64,000 bases of DNA from Hyaloperonospora brassicae (lineage: Eukaryota; Oomycota; Peronosporomycetes; Peronosporales; Peronosporaceae), in NCBI GenBank assembly GCA_947650285.1, contig CANTFL010001439.1, positions 29,226-93,225 on the forward strand, written 5' to 3'. Position numbers and translations under genes: made by a program. The notes under the pieces were generated by a model that was not told the origin of the DNA, searched no databases, and saw only the letters and a program-made list of their open reading frames with translations. Positions 31,703 to 43,120 of the stretch are shown in pieces (position 1 is the stretch's first letter; the number at the start of each line of letters is the position of its first letter).

Positions 31703-32819
31703 GGGTGCAGATCGTTTGTGGTGTGGCGGTGGTGTGGCGGCGGGGTACGTGTGGCGTAAGACAAATCGGCTCGAAACACGGTGGGTGCGTTGATTTAGAG
31801 CGCCTAAATTCACTGACCGTGTGTGTGAGTATGTGTAATTCCTGCGAGCGCTGTACCGGGCGGAGGGGGTACGCGCGTGGGTTATGCACCAGTGGCTACG
31901 TGGGACAAGCGGCAGACGACCAACCAGCTCAGCCCGCGACCAGAGCTCGACTGCAAATCGCCTTCACGTGAGACTTGACGGCTTACAACTTGACGGCGTG
32001 CAACGGCCGCAGTCGAGCGCTTTCATCGACATCTGCGCGGCAGCGAGTTCGATTCCACTGTCGGCTGTGTCCAAGCGCACGTCGACGACCGACAGGCGAA
32101 ACGCTCATAGCTGTAGTAAGCACTCGCTCACTCGGTGGTCAACTCGACTGGTTGCTGAACGATTGCACATAGTGTCGCGAATACAACTCACTCGATAGAG
32201 GGACATGTCGGAAGCTGACGACGCGAAGCGAAGTTGCATCGGGACGAGTTGTCTCTCGCAAGGGCCTTTGCGTTGCACGCACGTCATCGATGGCAGGTCG
32301 AGTCGCCTTTGGCCTCTGTCGGAACACTGTTCCTCGCGGCCGCAGCGCTTTCGGTGAACAGTCGATATGACGCTGCACTCGCTCGCCGCGGGAGCGACGT
32401 CGCATCGGTTGTCAATGGGACTCTGATCCGTCTGCGCACCACCTGTTGACGACCGGACACCACCGCCGCTGCTTCTCTTGCAAGGCAAAAGCTGATCGGC
32501 AAAGCAAACGACGCAGCGCTGGAATAAATCCATCAAAGGAGGCGCCACGCAGCATCAACGTCGGGATCTCGTGCTAGGGCTCTGCACCACACGGCAGATC
32601 CCTGTCCTCGCTCTTGCCGACATCTGGAGCGCCTGCACAGACGTCAGTACCTCTTTGGCCAGCGACTTGCGCTTTCGGAGGCAACGCCACAAACCGACTC
32701 TACGCGCGTGGCTGATCCCCCCTGCACGATCATAGAGCTTTCTGCGGTGCCCCGCAGAAAGCGGCAGGTCGTCGAGTCTTTTCGTGTCCTTGTCCGTCGA
32801 TATCGAGGACTCCCTCGTC
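31703..32819. other. Shared upstream region of divergent genes
   Basis: The spacer between NDC80 (minus) and the next gene (plus) is about 1.1 kb. A hydrophobic plus-strand stretch at about 32,300-32,365 (PLASVGTLFLAAAALSVNS) looks like a signal peptide and might be a first exon of the downstream membrane protein, but it has no ATG in frame and I cannot define a splice. Confidence 0.35.
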
Positions 32820-34055
32820 ATGACGACTTCGCGACAGGCTCGAGCCTCTCGCTCTCTACGTCAGGCACAAGGAGTTGCCAATAGCACGAGCAGTTCGAGT
32901 GGTAAGCCTCCCCACCCGCTAGAGTCGATCGAGATGTCGTTCCTCTCGAACGCGACGAGTTTCGTCGATAATAAGGGCGTGGGGCACGTTAAGGTGAACA
33001 ATGGCGTGGACTGGTCGAACATTTTGCCCAAGGACGCTACCGTGCATATTTCCTACGGCGGGTCAGGGTCGAAGGAGGAGATTCTCGTTGTCCCGATTGA
33101 TCGAAACACATCGGATGCTACGTCTCCCGCCAACAAGAGCGTACCGAAGGTGGCCGAAGAGGTACCAACAGGGTCCGGCAGTAGTGAAAACATCGAGGTG
33201 GTCGTGGACACAGGATCGGACTCGACGGTGCTGATCGTCGTTGGCTCCGTGCTCGGTGTGGTTGCGATTGTGGCCGTGATTGCCGTGGCAGTGTACGGCC
33301 GAAGAATTCGACGTCGCGCGCAATCCGACGACCAGAGTAGCACCGACGAGGCGTTTATTGTGGGCTCGCGGCAGCACCGACCTGCTCCGCCTCCTAGTGC
33401 GTTGGACACGGACATGACTCCAGACCTCTGGGTCGAAGGCCAGTACCAGTACTCGCCCAACATGAGTCGCTTGCAGTCGTCGCTCAATGGCACTGCGATT
33501 CTATCGGACAACAAAACAACTCCGATGCACGACCGACTTACGGTTGACGCTTACCCGACGAGTGGGCGAGGCCATCACGGCCACAGTGGACGAGGCGATA
33601 GCGGACGCGTTGGACACAAAAAGAGTACTCGACTCGACCAGCACGAGCTTGGCCAGGCTGCTCATAGTGCAAGTGACGAGCACCGACGTGCTGGACGCGG
33701 TCGTTCGGACTATGGCCGAAGTATGCGAAGCACTGACGGTCGTCAGGATCGCAGTAGCCACTATGACCGCAGTGGCCACTATGACCGCAGTCTGCGACGG
33801 GATCTAGGGACGCTGGAGGACATTTCGGATCGAGGGCGTCATCGAGCAGGCACGACACCGATCGTCTTGTACGACGAAGACTCGATCGAGGACCAGCACC
33901 ACTCGAGTCGAAAACACCGCGCGCGACCGCCTCGACCGCATCCGCCACCGTTTCAACAACACGACGTGCATCCACAAGCACAGCAGCAGCACCAACAGCA
34001 GCAGCAGCAACAGCGTCGTCGTGATAAGGACAGTGCTTCGAGGCGAGATAGATAA
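32820..34055 (+). CDS. Single-pass membrane protein with polyQ tail
   Basis: From the ATG, 411 residues. The frame is open back to a TAG at 32733 but has no earlier ATG, so an upstream exon with a signal peptide is possible. Residues 1-130 are Ser/Thr-rich with N-glycosylation sites (NST, NAT, NTS) and acidic patches. A strong membrane helix at about 135-158 ends in GRRIRRR. The cytoplasmic part is low complexity, rich in His, Arg, Ser, Asp and Tyr, with SHYDRSGHYDRS repeats. It ends in proline runs and a Gln/His-rich stretch encoded by CAG/CAA. I know no family. A type I receptor-like or adhesion protein is possible but unproven. Confidence 0.6.
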   Translation: MTTSRQARASRSLRQAQGVANSTSSSSGKPPHPLESIEMSFLSNATSFVDNKGVGHVKVNNGVDWSNILPKDATVHISYGGSGSKEEILVVPIDRNTSDATSPANKSVPKVAEEVPTGSGSSENIEVVVDTGSDSTVLIVVGSVLGVVAIVAVIAVAVYGRRIRRRAQSDDQSSTDEAFIVGSRQHRPAPPPSALDTDMTPDLWVEGQYQYSPNMSRLQSSLNGTAILSDNKTTPMHDRLTVDAYPTSGRGHHGHSGRGDSGRVGHKKSTRLDQHELGQAAHSASDEHRRAGRGRSDYGRSMRSTDGRQDRSSHYDRSGHYDRSLRRDLGTLEDISDRGRHRAGTTPIVLYDEDSIEDQHHSSRKHRARPPRPHPPPFQQHDVHPQAQQQHQQQQQQQRRRDKDSASRRDR

Positions 34056-34120
34056 AGCTCACCCGTTATATAAAGCTCTGGCTCTGTTTTTGTCCGTCCG
34101 TGCTCGTTACGTGCACACCA

Positions 34121-34128
34121 TTCATTTT
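34121..34128 (+). promoter_or_regulatory. Possible initiator element
   Basis: TTCATTTT fits the oomycete initiator (YCAYTYY) 32 bp before the ATG of the TPR gene, in the only 104 bp between it and the preceding gene. Confidence 0.35.
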
Positions 34129-34159
34129 CGTAGCCACTTGTGGAAATTCGGGTGTAGCC

Positions 34160-35167
34160 ATGTCGGGGAAGCAGTTCTCCGTGGCGGACTTGGTGGCCAA
34201 GGCGGAAGCACTCGTGGACCAATGTCAGCCCGAGCTGGCCGTGCAGTTCTACGAGAAAGCACTCGTGCAGGAGCCAACGAACGTGGCGCTCTTGGACTCG
34301 ATCGGAGAGCTGAGCACGGAATTGGACAATGCAGAGCGAGCGCTCTGGGCTTTTCGACAGAGTGCAGCGCTTGCTCCAGCAGCGAACCCCGCCAAGTACT
34401 TTTACCTGTCGCAGCTCGTCACGGGCGAGGAGGCTGAGCAGTATACGCTGCAAGGAATCACGTGCTTGCAGCAGGAACTGCAGCAACAGGTGGACTCGAG
34501 CGCGCCCGAGGCGCTGATTGTCAAGAAACAGATCTGCGATGCCTTTTGCTCGCTGGGTGAGCTCTACATGACGGACTTGTGCGACCACGAGGAGGCTGAA
34601 CGTCGCTGTGAGTCGTACTTCCAGCAAGCCATGACGTTTGACGTGGGGCTGCCAGAGCCAACGCAGGCACTGGCCAACTTGCGACTGGTGCAGCAGAACA
34701 AAGAGGCTGCAGAGGAGCTACTGGAGGAGACCTATCGGCGTCTGACTGAGCACTGTACCGAGGAGAGTTTTCCGTCGCTCGAGTTCCGCACGGCCACGGG
34801 TAAGATGCTGATTGAGGTCGAGCGGTATGAACAGGCGTGCGACGTGCTGGAAGGAGTGATGCAGGAAGACGACGAGAACGCCGAGCTCTGGTTCCTCGTG
34901 GCGACGTGCTATCGTGCGATGGACGACTTGCCAAACGCTCTCGAGTTCTTTGAAAAGTGCCGCCGGATGCTGACAAAAATGAAGAAAGAGCTGCGACACG
35001 ACTTCTACCTGGACGATCAGCTTGAGAGTGTGGTCGAAAGCATTGACAAACTGAAGATTCTGATTGCAGACCGACCGCTGGAACTCGACGAGGAAAGCGA
35101 CAGCGACGAGGACGACAGTGGTGATGCAAAGTCAGTCGGACAGCAGGACGTGGAAATGAAGGAATGA
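34160..35167 (+). CDS. ACL4: TPR protein, probable Rpl4 assembly chaperone (Acl4-like)
   Basis: 335 residues, single exon. Tetratricopeptide helices fill most of the protein: the first repeat at about 8-70 (LVAKAEALVDQCQPELAVQF and following), others at about 110-160, 160-200 and 215-280 (AELWFLVATCYRAMDDLPNA). The tail from about 310 is strongly acidic (DEESDSDEDD). This arrangement, TPRs plus an acidic tail, matches the dedicated chaperones that bind nascent ribosomal protein L4 and carry it to the nucleus. The ATG at 34160 is preferred to one at 34100, whose extra residues are hydrophobic and unconserved-looking. It lies 104 bp after the preceding gene on the same strand. Confidence 0.75.
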   Translation: MSGKQFSVADLVAKAEALVDQCQPELAVQFYEKALVQEPTNVALLDSIGELSTELDNAERALWAFRQSAALAPAANPAKYFYLSQLVTGEEAEQYTLQGITCLQQELQQQVDSSAPEALIVKKQICDAFCSLGELYMTDLCDHEEAERRCESYFQQAMTFDVGLPEPTQALANLRLVQQNKEAAEELLEETYRRLTEHCTEESFPSLEFRTATGKMLIEVERYEQACDVLEGVMQEDDENAELWFLVATCYRAMDDLPNALEFFEKCRRMLTKMKKELRHDFYLDDQLESVVESIDKLKILIADRPLELDEESDSDEDDSGDAKSVGQQDVEMKE

Positions 35168-38100
35168 GCACCAGGTGCAAGTTGTGCGCGATAGATTTTA
35201 CACAGACAAGTTGATGTTCGATATGCCGTGTTCGTCTCAATCCTTTACGCGCTTACGGTTGCAGTAGCACGCGCTTCATTCGTACGTATTCTAGTCATGT
35301 CCACGCCATCCCCATCATCATCACCATCTCAAACACACTCGAGACCTGAGTACTTATTGTCAGGTGCTCATGCGTTCGAGTCGTACTTTCGTTTTTGGCT
35401 CACGAGCTGCATCTCGTAAGACTGAAGAACAGGTCTGTCGTTCAAGATGAAGGATAGGTACGCGCGAAACGTAAACAAACGCTTCAGTCCCGTGATGTCA
35501 GTCGCTACTTTCCAGATACTGTGGCTTCGTTACAATCGGACAGACCATGCACGACGGCCAGGTCACTCATGTTTATGCTGATTGCCACAGATGGGAGCTA
35601 TGGACAGCCGATATCTCACGCTGTCGAGTAAAGACGAGCTGACAAATCGTGAGGGACTCTACCGTGCTCCAATAAAGACCGTCGATCAGGTTGGAAGGAC
35701 TTGGCTGAGCCAACCGACATTACTTGCAACCAGACACGATCTCGGCTCTTGCAGGCTTGAAGCTCAGTGGAATGGTTGGCGATCTGCATCAAAGCTCAAC
35801 ACAGGCGACCCCTTCCGTTTCTACTTGCTATGCTCGTGGCGGTGGCGATGGTGGTTTGTCACTTGCGGTCCGAAGCGATGCAAAGGAAGTTCACCGTTTT
35901 TTCTGATGATGCCAACGCCAGAGAGAGTGTTGGACAGCTACTTCAGTAGCCCCGTGCGAGCGTCAGAGGATCGTTTGACACATGACACGACCAGCAGCTG
36001 AGGGTGACGAAGGCGTTTCTGGGTCTCCCGCTGGTATAGCAGGCCCGTTGAGGACAAGGCTCGCAAAGGACTTGAGGGAATGTTTGCCCACAACGTGTGC
36101 TTTGTGACTGCAACACGGCGATTGACGACTGCAGCAAAGACTGAGATCAATGAGGTCAGTAAGATCGATTCCTGAGCTCAGTCGATCGCATTACTTACTT
36201 GACCAAGTCTACCACAAGCTCGCGTGTCCATCGCGAAGTACGAGGTCGCTCCCGTTGTGTCGCGTCATCGCGTACCCCATTCCAGCTCGTGGCAGTATCA
36301 GACTGGAAGGTCGATGACGACCACATCAAGTCGTCATCGCATGGCTTACAAGCCTAGGACTAAGTTTCTGCTATCACGTGGGGCACGCAATCCACTGACC
36401 TATTACTCGCCACCTCTTGATGCGTAGCGTATACGACCGATTGAGTTCCAGGCAAGGCAAGTCGAGAAGACTTGACGAGATAATTGTTAGTAGAGTTGTG
36501 GCTGATTCGCGCGACTCACTCATGAGAGCAGCAACAACGACTGAAGCTGCAGCTGGTACGTTCACACAGAGCAGGAATAGCAACGTCGAAAGGAGGGCTG
36601 GAGAACCACGTAAAGGAAGGGGCGAGTCAGCTGCAAAGCATGAATCAGTATGGTACGCTCTTTCTTAGGCGAAGTCAGTTGTGGACAGACTAGACAGTGC
36701 GAATGGCCCTTTCACGAGAATGGCGTACAGCGCGAGGCCATTGTACGTTTGACCCACGGCAGAGTTTGTGTCAGGCTCTGGGTCACCTCAACGACGCATT
36801 GCTCCGGTTTGCGCGTCATGTGGTCGTCAAAGTTGGACCACGCGTTTGCCTTTGGACTTCAACGCTCGACGATCGGTCGTCAGCCGAATCTGTTTCTTCA
36901 CTCCCAGATGTCGGATCGACAACCAGCAGAGTGTTTCGTGGAACACGATTGAGCCGTTACGCCGTACGTTGAGCAAACATCGCCACCTGCGCAAGCTGTC
37001 CGTCTCCCCATTGTCTTGAATGCCGCCGCAAAGGAAAAAATGCCATGACATCTGCCCTTGTTGATGCTTCGAAGATGGCAACTTTGTATTCGTTAGTCGT
37101 TCGCTCCAGCGGAGCGCGTACAGAAAAGCAGAACAAAGTGGCGTCGCCTTTCACAACGCTCCAGTGCTGCATAATCTGAACGCTAGTGAAAGCTTTGTGC
37201 GCACTTCAGGAGCGCGGGCTTTGGCTAAATCGGACAGTTGTGTTTGGCAAAGGCATGCGATGGAAAGACGACTTGTGGTTGGCGGGCGCGTGCATCACCA
37301 CAATCATCGGGTAGTCGACAACGACGGAATGTCCAGTGGTCATGTATCATGAGCCACGCGCACTCCACGTATGCACAGTGCGTGGGCCTGGCGATCCGTT
37401 CTACGCGTGCAATAATGACTTTCTGTCACATTCTCGGATGGCTGGAACCAACGCGGGCAATTCGGATTCGTGACAGTGGAGTGGTGGGCTGCAGAACTTG
37501 TGCTTGTTATCGACGATAGCGTACTAGCGACTACAGGAGCAAAGGTTTTCCACTCGCTGTTCGCACTACAACAATTGTCCTCAGAGGTGTCAACGACACC
37601 ATTTTCGTCCTGCCCACTCGCCGTACAGCCAACACACTGCTCTTGACATATAAAGTATCTTCTCCAGCCAATAGTGGACGCACTACTTGAACGACCTATG
37701 CATCCAAATGGCTATTCCGAATAACCGAATGAAAGCCCTTTGATAGCTTCCGTCCGACCATTAGGCTCTCGACAAGTGCACCACTGACTCAACGCCCCAT
37801 TTACCAGCCACCAACTGCTTGAGCTAACAAAACGGTTGAGGCACTGTTGGCTCACATAGACTCTCTTTCTGCCCCGCGGTCCTACCGGCACGAGTACAAC
37901 GAAATGGGCTCGAACACATTTGCACGGCGTCGACTGGGCACCAACTCGCTCGCAAACGTGGCACATCCTGTGCGCGCACTACATAAGAGAGTGGACAACG
38001 TGGCGGCTGTGCTGGAACCGTAGACCGCGTGGTCGAGCTCCAAGCTACGCACCTATTCAAGCGGTACTGCGGGCAATATACTGGCAACTGTCGACGCACG

Positions 38101-38275
38101 CGGTGCAGTGGTCGACTCTGTGAAGGACAACGATACTAGTGCTGCAATCCCATGGTCAAAAGTCGTGTCCATTGATTGACACCCGCCTGCCCGTGTCAGC
38201 GCAGCTGCCGTGTCGACCCATTGCGGCAGCTCCACTCTCCTTCACTATCCCAGTAGGCCCATGAGCTCTCCGCTT
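35168..38275. other. Gene-poor intergenic DNA
   Basis: About 3 kb without a convincing gene. Frames at 35582-36001, 36417-36668 and 36650-36952 are open by chance as far as I can tell. The part from about 37,940 to the GST stop is repeated, inverted and diverged, at 62.35-63.2 kb. Confidence 0.45.
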
Positions 38276-38959
38276 TCACGCGCCTTTGTGCTTGGCCAAG
38301 TACGCCGCCACATTGGCATTCGCCTCGACGTTGGCCACGAGCGTCGTCAAGTGGGGGTACGCTGCCAGTGAAAACGTCGGGTACTGGTGCAGTCCGTTGT
38401 GCACGAGATCAAAGAGCTGCACGTCGGCGTACGTCAGCTCGTGGCCCAGCACGAACGGCCGCTGCACGAGTCGCTCCAGCAGCGTCAGCGTCTTGGGCAC
38501 GAGCTCCTGCAGCAACGTGGCGGTCTTCTCGGCCTTGAGCGCCTCGTCCGGCGTCTTGTAGGCGATCTCCGCCAGCAGCGACCGCACGTCGACGAGCGAC
38601 TCGGACACCATATCGACCCGCAGCGCCGCGAGCGGCTCGCGGGGGTACAGCCCACTGAGTTTGGCCGCGTACCGGGCGATCGCCATGCTCTGGCTGTACG
38701 TCGTGCCGTCGATTTCGAGCACGGGCACTTGGCCGAGGGGCAGCGAGGACTTGATGGCCCGAAAGGCGTCGCGGCTCAGGCGCTCGTCTTCGAACGAGAC
38801 GTTCCCTGCGGACAGCACGAGACGCGAGAGTTCGGCGCGTCCGGGGGCATCAAAGTACGTGAGTTTCAGCGACGGGCGCGCGACGTGCGGGGCGACAAAG
38901 TTGTGGTAGAGCGCGACGAGTGCGGCCGTGACGGCGACGGCCGAGAGGTGGTGGTGCAT
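38276..38959 (-). CDS. Membrane-anchored glutathione S-transferase
   Basis: 227 residues, single exon. Residues 1-30 form a hydrophobic leader (SAVAVTAALVALY core) not present in soluble GSTs. The thioredoxin-like N domain (about 31-108) has the catalytic-type Tyr in LTYFDAPGRAELSRL and the glutathione-binding QVPVLEID and SQSMAIARYAA. The helical C domain follows, with LTYADVQLFD. The class looks sigma/nu-like. It conjugates glutathione to electrophiles or reduces peroxides; the leader suggests membrane attachment or secretion. A longer frame from 39073 has no conserved extra sequence. A broken copy of its 3' end lies at 62.2 kb. Confidence 0.88.
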   Translation of the reverse strand: MHHHLSAVAVTAALVALYHNFVAPHVARPSLKLTYFDAPGRAELSRLVLSAGNVSFEDERLSRDAFRAIKSSLPLGQVPVLEIDGTTYSQSMAIARYAAKLSGLYPREPLAALRVDMVSESLVDVRSLLAEIAYKTPDEALKAEKTATLLQELVPKTLTLLERLVQRPFVLGHELTYADVQLFDLVHNGLHQYPTFSLAAYPHLTTLVANVEANANVAAYLAKHKGA

Positions 38960-40270
38960 GGTGGTGTTTAAAACACGGAAAGTCGCGGAATAAAACAAAC
39001 GAGGCGAGCACAGGCGGGTTGATGCACTTGTCGACGAGGGAAAAAGGCTCGTGGGACAAGGGCGTTGACGCAAAACGGGACAAGTGGTGGATGTTGTTCA
39101 TGTGTGGATGAAAGCAGCGAGAAAAGTTGTTTTGTTGACTACTTCTTACGGCTTTGTGCACACTTGACGATTCGACATCTCATGGGGGTGTTGAAGTGGG
39201 TGTCGTTGTGGTACAGAAATCTGGCGCTGCTTTTTAGATAATTCGTTTCGGTCGTGCGAATTATTGTAATTGTGCAACTGGTGGCGCTTCGCTACGCAGG
39301 AATATTGGCAAACGCGAACTCGTGGAAAGGGGTATGTGCTCTTTTCTCGAGTATCGCATCATAGCGGCAATTAGGGGATGATAGCCTCGAGTAGCACCTC
39401 CTCGCGTCAGTTAGATTCGTCCACAAACCGGGTTTGCAGATGCATACATTTTGACCGTAAACGGCACAACGTGTTGGTGGTCGTGAGGCAGTTGTCACGA
39501 CAGCCGTTGTGTCATGTCAGTTCATTTTCGAAAAGAAACTATGATCTGATTGCCGTTCTTCACCACAGCTATGCTGCTTTTCTACCATCAAGGTGTCGAC
39601 GGCGAACGCGCTGGTTGGTCATGCAAACCAGTGTATCGATTTTTACATCAGCCGTGATTCGATGGAGGAATCACGCGCATCGCAGCAAAATCCGTTACCG
39701 TTTCGAATCTCATTATTTCTTCCGTGCTCAGCAAAATACATGTTCTTCCTTGCATATCGCGCGTATCGCCATATGGCACAACATGCGCGGGTCGCACGAA
39801 ATTGCTGCGCCGATTTTCACACTATAGAGTCAGCAGCAGTACAAGAATTGGACTTTGCATGCGGCGTTGCCTCGCCGTGTGGCGCCTCTTGGTGATAAGT
39901 GTCGATTTAGAAGAAAGCAACTGACGGGACCTTGGCAATTCTTCATGCGTGTCAACAAAATATCAAATGACGGGCTTCTCCGAACGCAGCCATTCTTTAT
40001 GAAGCATGCTATAGTCTGTAGCAACTGTGTGAGTACTTGAGGACCGCTGTGAAAATATAATGACACTAGTGAACGCGACAAAAGCGAAGCAGCGCAAAAA
40101 GAGTGTTTCTGCGAAAATATGCTCGCCCCTTCCAATGTTGCAGTTACTTTGTACTAGACTAAAGCGGTCCTGGTCGCTGAGCATATGGCTGAGTGCAAGC
40201 ACATGTAAACGGAATCGCAGCACACAAACGCTTCCGGATACAGTACTTGATACCTGGCTGCATTATTCGC
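38960..40270. other. Intergenic, nothing recognised
   Basis: Only short frames without motifs. The first 100 bp should hold the GST promoter. Confidence 0.45.
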
Positions 40271-42078
40271 TTATTGCAAAGCACAGGATTCTCCTATCAG
40301 GCGAGCAGCAACATCTTCGACGATCTCGCGGATTTCAAAGAGATAGTGAGCTGACTCGACTACATACTCGGACAGTTGTGTTGCATAGTCCACACATGAC
40401 CGTGTGCTGTCCTGAACATAATCTCTTTGACACCAATTGTCTTCATCGAGTGCGTTGACATCGATGAAGCTCGTTTCGTCGTACCGCTTCAACAGGATTT
40501 TCAACGAACGCAGCTGACATTTCAGGTCATATGTCTGCTCTCAGTTGACAAAGAAAACAAACGCCATATCCGAGTCAGCACACAGTGTGATGAGAGGGTG
40601 CCGTATCGATCCCACCTGAATCAGCACGCGATCAAACACATCCTTAGCTGCGCATGGGTCTATGTGCTCTACAGGGCAACCGATTTCGTCAACGGTAGCG
40701 CGTCGTCCTCGCAACGTTTCGTTCTCTGCTGCGATCCCGCTGATCTGTTGCTTTGTTTCGTTCAAAGCTGCCCGCTCCGTACTTATACTGTGCTTCAGTC
40801 GCTTTACCTAAGAAAGAAAGGCAAGGCAGGTTGAGCATTCCATTGGCGATACGCACAAAGCGCATAAAACAGCATCGAGCTTGTGAATCAAAGAACATGA
40901 ACAATTTACCTCTGCGGCATCGTCATCGAGGTAGTGGTCGGGCGAATGTGCAGTACAACGATCTGCGAGCTTCAGGTCAGCTATCAAATTCTCGATCTTC
41001 AATTGGTGCTCGCATATCTGGTTCCGTGCTTGCTGTAATGTTTCGTTTTTACTGGCGACAATGCCTGCACCATCATTTGAGTGAATTGTATACGAAAGCA
41101 CAGGTAGGTGTCCACTTACCTTCCCACTTTGCAGACTGGCACCGTAACTCTTCCAATTGATTCGTAAGGGTGATTGTTTGTGCTTCGCAATTTTCGCGCT
41201 AGCCGATTTGCAGTCAACAGCATATCAGACTTCACAGACATCGATCCTATTTTCCATCATGAGTACTGATCGTACCAAAGACCTTTCCACCAAGAGCTCG
41301 TCTACCGTCTGAGCGTTCTTCTTGTCTAACGCATCGCATCTCGCCTCGATGTCCATCAGCATTTGGCTTATTCCGCTATCTTCGATTGCTTGAAGTTTCT
41401 GTTTTGATTGTTTGCACACCTTCATCCATTTTGTTTTGGCGTGTTTCTGATCACGAAGACATTCGCGTAGCATCTCGTTCTTCAATCTTTCGCTCCGATT
41501 CTCCTCGTAAAGCTCAGCAATCTTTTGCATGACAGATATGTTGAAACAATCACAGTCTTCAGTCACCTCTCATCTAGACATCATATTCACACTGACAAAC
41601 ACACCTGTTGCTCGTACTCATGCATACAAACATCAACGTCTTCTCTGTCATGAGCCATGAAGCTCATTACAGAATGCGAAAGTGGCTACACAGAAAAGGC
41701 CACGCAAAAGATATCAGGAAATCCCACCACATTCACCCGGCCGTCGCTCAGCATCGATGACCCCACCCCATCACTTGCTGTTTGTCGTTCTTCAGACAGG
41801 CCACCCTCTAATGATTGCAAATTACGAAATGTCTCGTGCATCAGGAGCGGAAAGTGTAGCTGTTGTTGCTCTTGCATCGACTGTATCTGCAGTTCTTTTT
41901 CCTGCAATTGCCGCCCTAACTTGGCGCATCGCCGCTTCGACCGACACAACTGATCCGTTAAAGCTCGAATCTCATCGTATCGGGTGCTTTCGTCCAGTGT
42001 ATCGACGTGTTGCATCTCCCAGTCGGAATTCTTCATCTTGCGATCAGTGAAAAGCTCTTGGATGATGGCAGATCGGCG
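40271..42078 (-). CDS. Seven-exon coiled-coil protein, function unknown
   Basis: Exons 42078-41737, 41685-41605, 41566-41276, 41198-41120, 41064-40910, 40807-40616 and 40537-40271. The phases match and the total is 1,407 bp. The first ATG in frame is at 42036 (454 residues); an upstream exon is possible. The 38- and 51-bp introns between the first three exons are the weakest joins. The protein is almost wholly heptad-like and rich in Q, E, K, R and L (for example LTDQLCRSKRRCAKLGRQLQ, IAELYEENRSERLKNEMLRE, NETLQQARNQICEHQLKIEN). The last 80 residues are less coiled and have tyrosines and cysteines. I recognise no family; structural roles at cytoskeleton or centrosome would fit but are guesses. 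Confidence 0.7.
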
Positions 42079-42770
42079 CTGAAACGGTATAAAATGAATG
42101 CAGTAGAGAGCACGTGGCACATATGAGGGGGTTAGTCTTTAGTGAATCAAGTGCCCTTTCTATACGCATACCACGCACGAGTGAAGAGAAGCTCCGCTCT
42201 GAGCGGCACATATTTTAAACTTAATTAGACAATGTACATCAATATGATGAAAATGTGCTTGCTCGTGTCAAACCGCAAAGCTTAATTCGCACCCGTCTGT
42301 GATTGGCAGAAATCATTTTCCCTCACCAGGTTGACTTATGACTCTTACTTACTTTGCCCGAAGTGGATAGCTTCTCACTTGTTTAGGTTCCTGCTATTTA
42401 GCTTTTCTTTTGCCTTGCTTTTCGGCTTGATTTCGATCGATTCGCTCGCTTTTGTATACAGCCTCGTCCTATCCTCGGCATTTTTTATACATATGTAAAA
42501 AAGGTGCACCACAAAATGAGAATCGAAGAAAATGCATCTCACGAAAAGAGGATCAATAGATGCACCACTGATGCAAACTCTACGACGGAATGTATACATG
42601 CCTGCGGTCATTCAAATACATTCGCTAGAAAATGTGCCCGACGCCACAACGTGTCTAGACAGTGTTGTTTATTGTTTGCGAATAAGACCAAGCTGCTTCT
42701 GGTGCTTTTGTCCAGCTTTTGTGGGTCGTCCTTGTCATGGTGTAGCTGTCGTCCCGGCCGAATTGTTTAG
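42079..42770. other. Intergenic, nothing firm
   Basis: Possible 5' region of the coiled-coil gene. A short start-like ORF (MCRSERSFSSLVR) ends near 42,170 but its splice phase does not fit the first resolved exon. Confidence 0.3.
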
Positions 42771-43120
42771 CATCGATGAGATGAAACAGCGTCGCGTCTG
42801 ATTGGCGCGTACACAATGCTATGTTGGATGTTTAAGGTACGACCAGAGTCAGCATGATATGAAGTATCGACGAGCAACATCAACTTAAACGATTGTAGAG
42901 AGCTGATGAAAGCTTGTGATGCTATTGTTGATGATCAATGACACGGAAGCTAGCGGGCACATAAGCAAGATTGCGCAATTGCAAAACATGCAATGCTGAT
43001 GGAAGATTGCGGTCGCAAGGAAAGAGAAGCTGTTTATGGTGGTAGCGATGTCGTGTTGATCTAGAGATTGCAGATTGAACGGTGCGAAGAGTGACGCATT
43101 ATCGTCATCTGTAGTGGAGG
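42771..43120. repeat. Old dispersed repeat, copy A
   Basis: Aligns by eye with 48,591-48,915 in the same orientation: GATGAGATGA.ACAGCG, TGGCGCGT.CACAA.GCT, and a longer shared stretch around TCTGATGGAA / GCTGATGGAAGATT...GATGTTGATC. Strongly diverged, with no coding frame left. Confidence 0.5.

Noticed and set aside
33501..34062. Minus-strand frames opposite the polyQ membrane protein
   Set aside because: Shadows of low-complexity His/Arg/Ser/Gln coding sequence.
38387..38971. 194-codon plus-strand frame opposite the GST
   Set aside because: Antisense shadow of a G/C-rich gene with clear homology on the minus strand.
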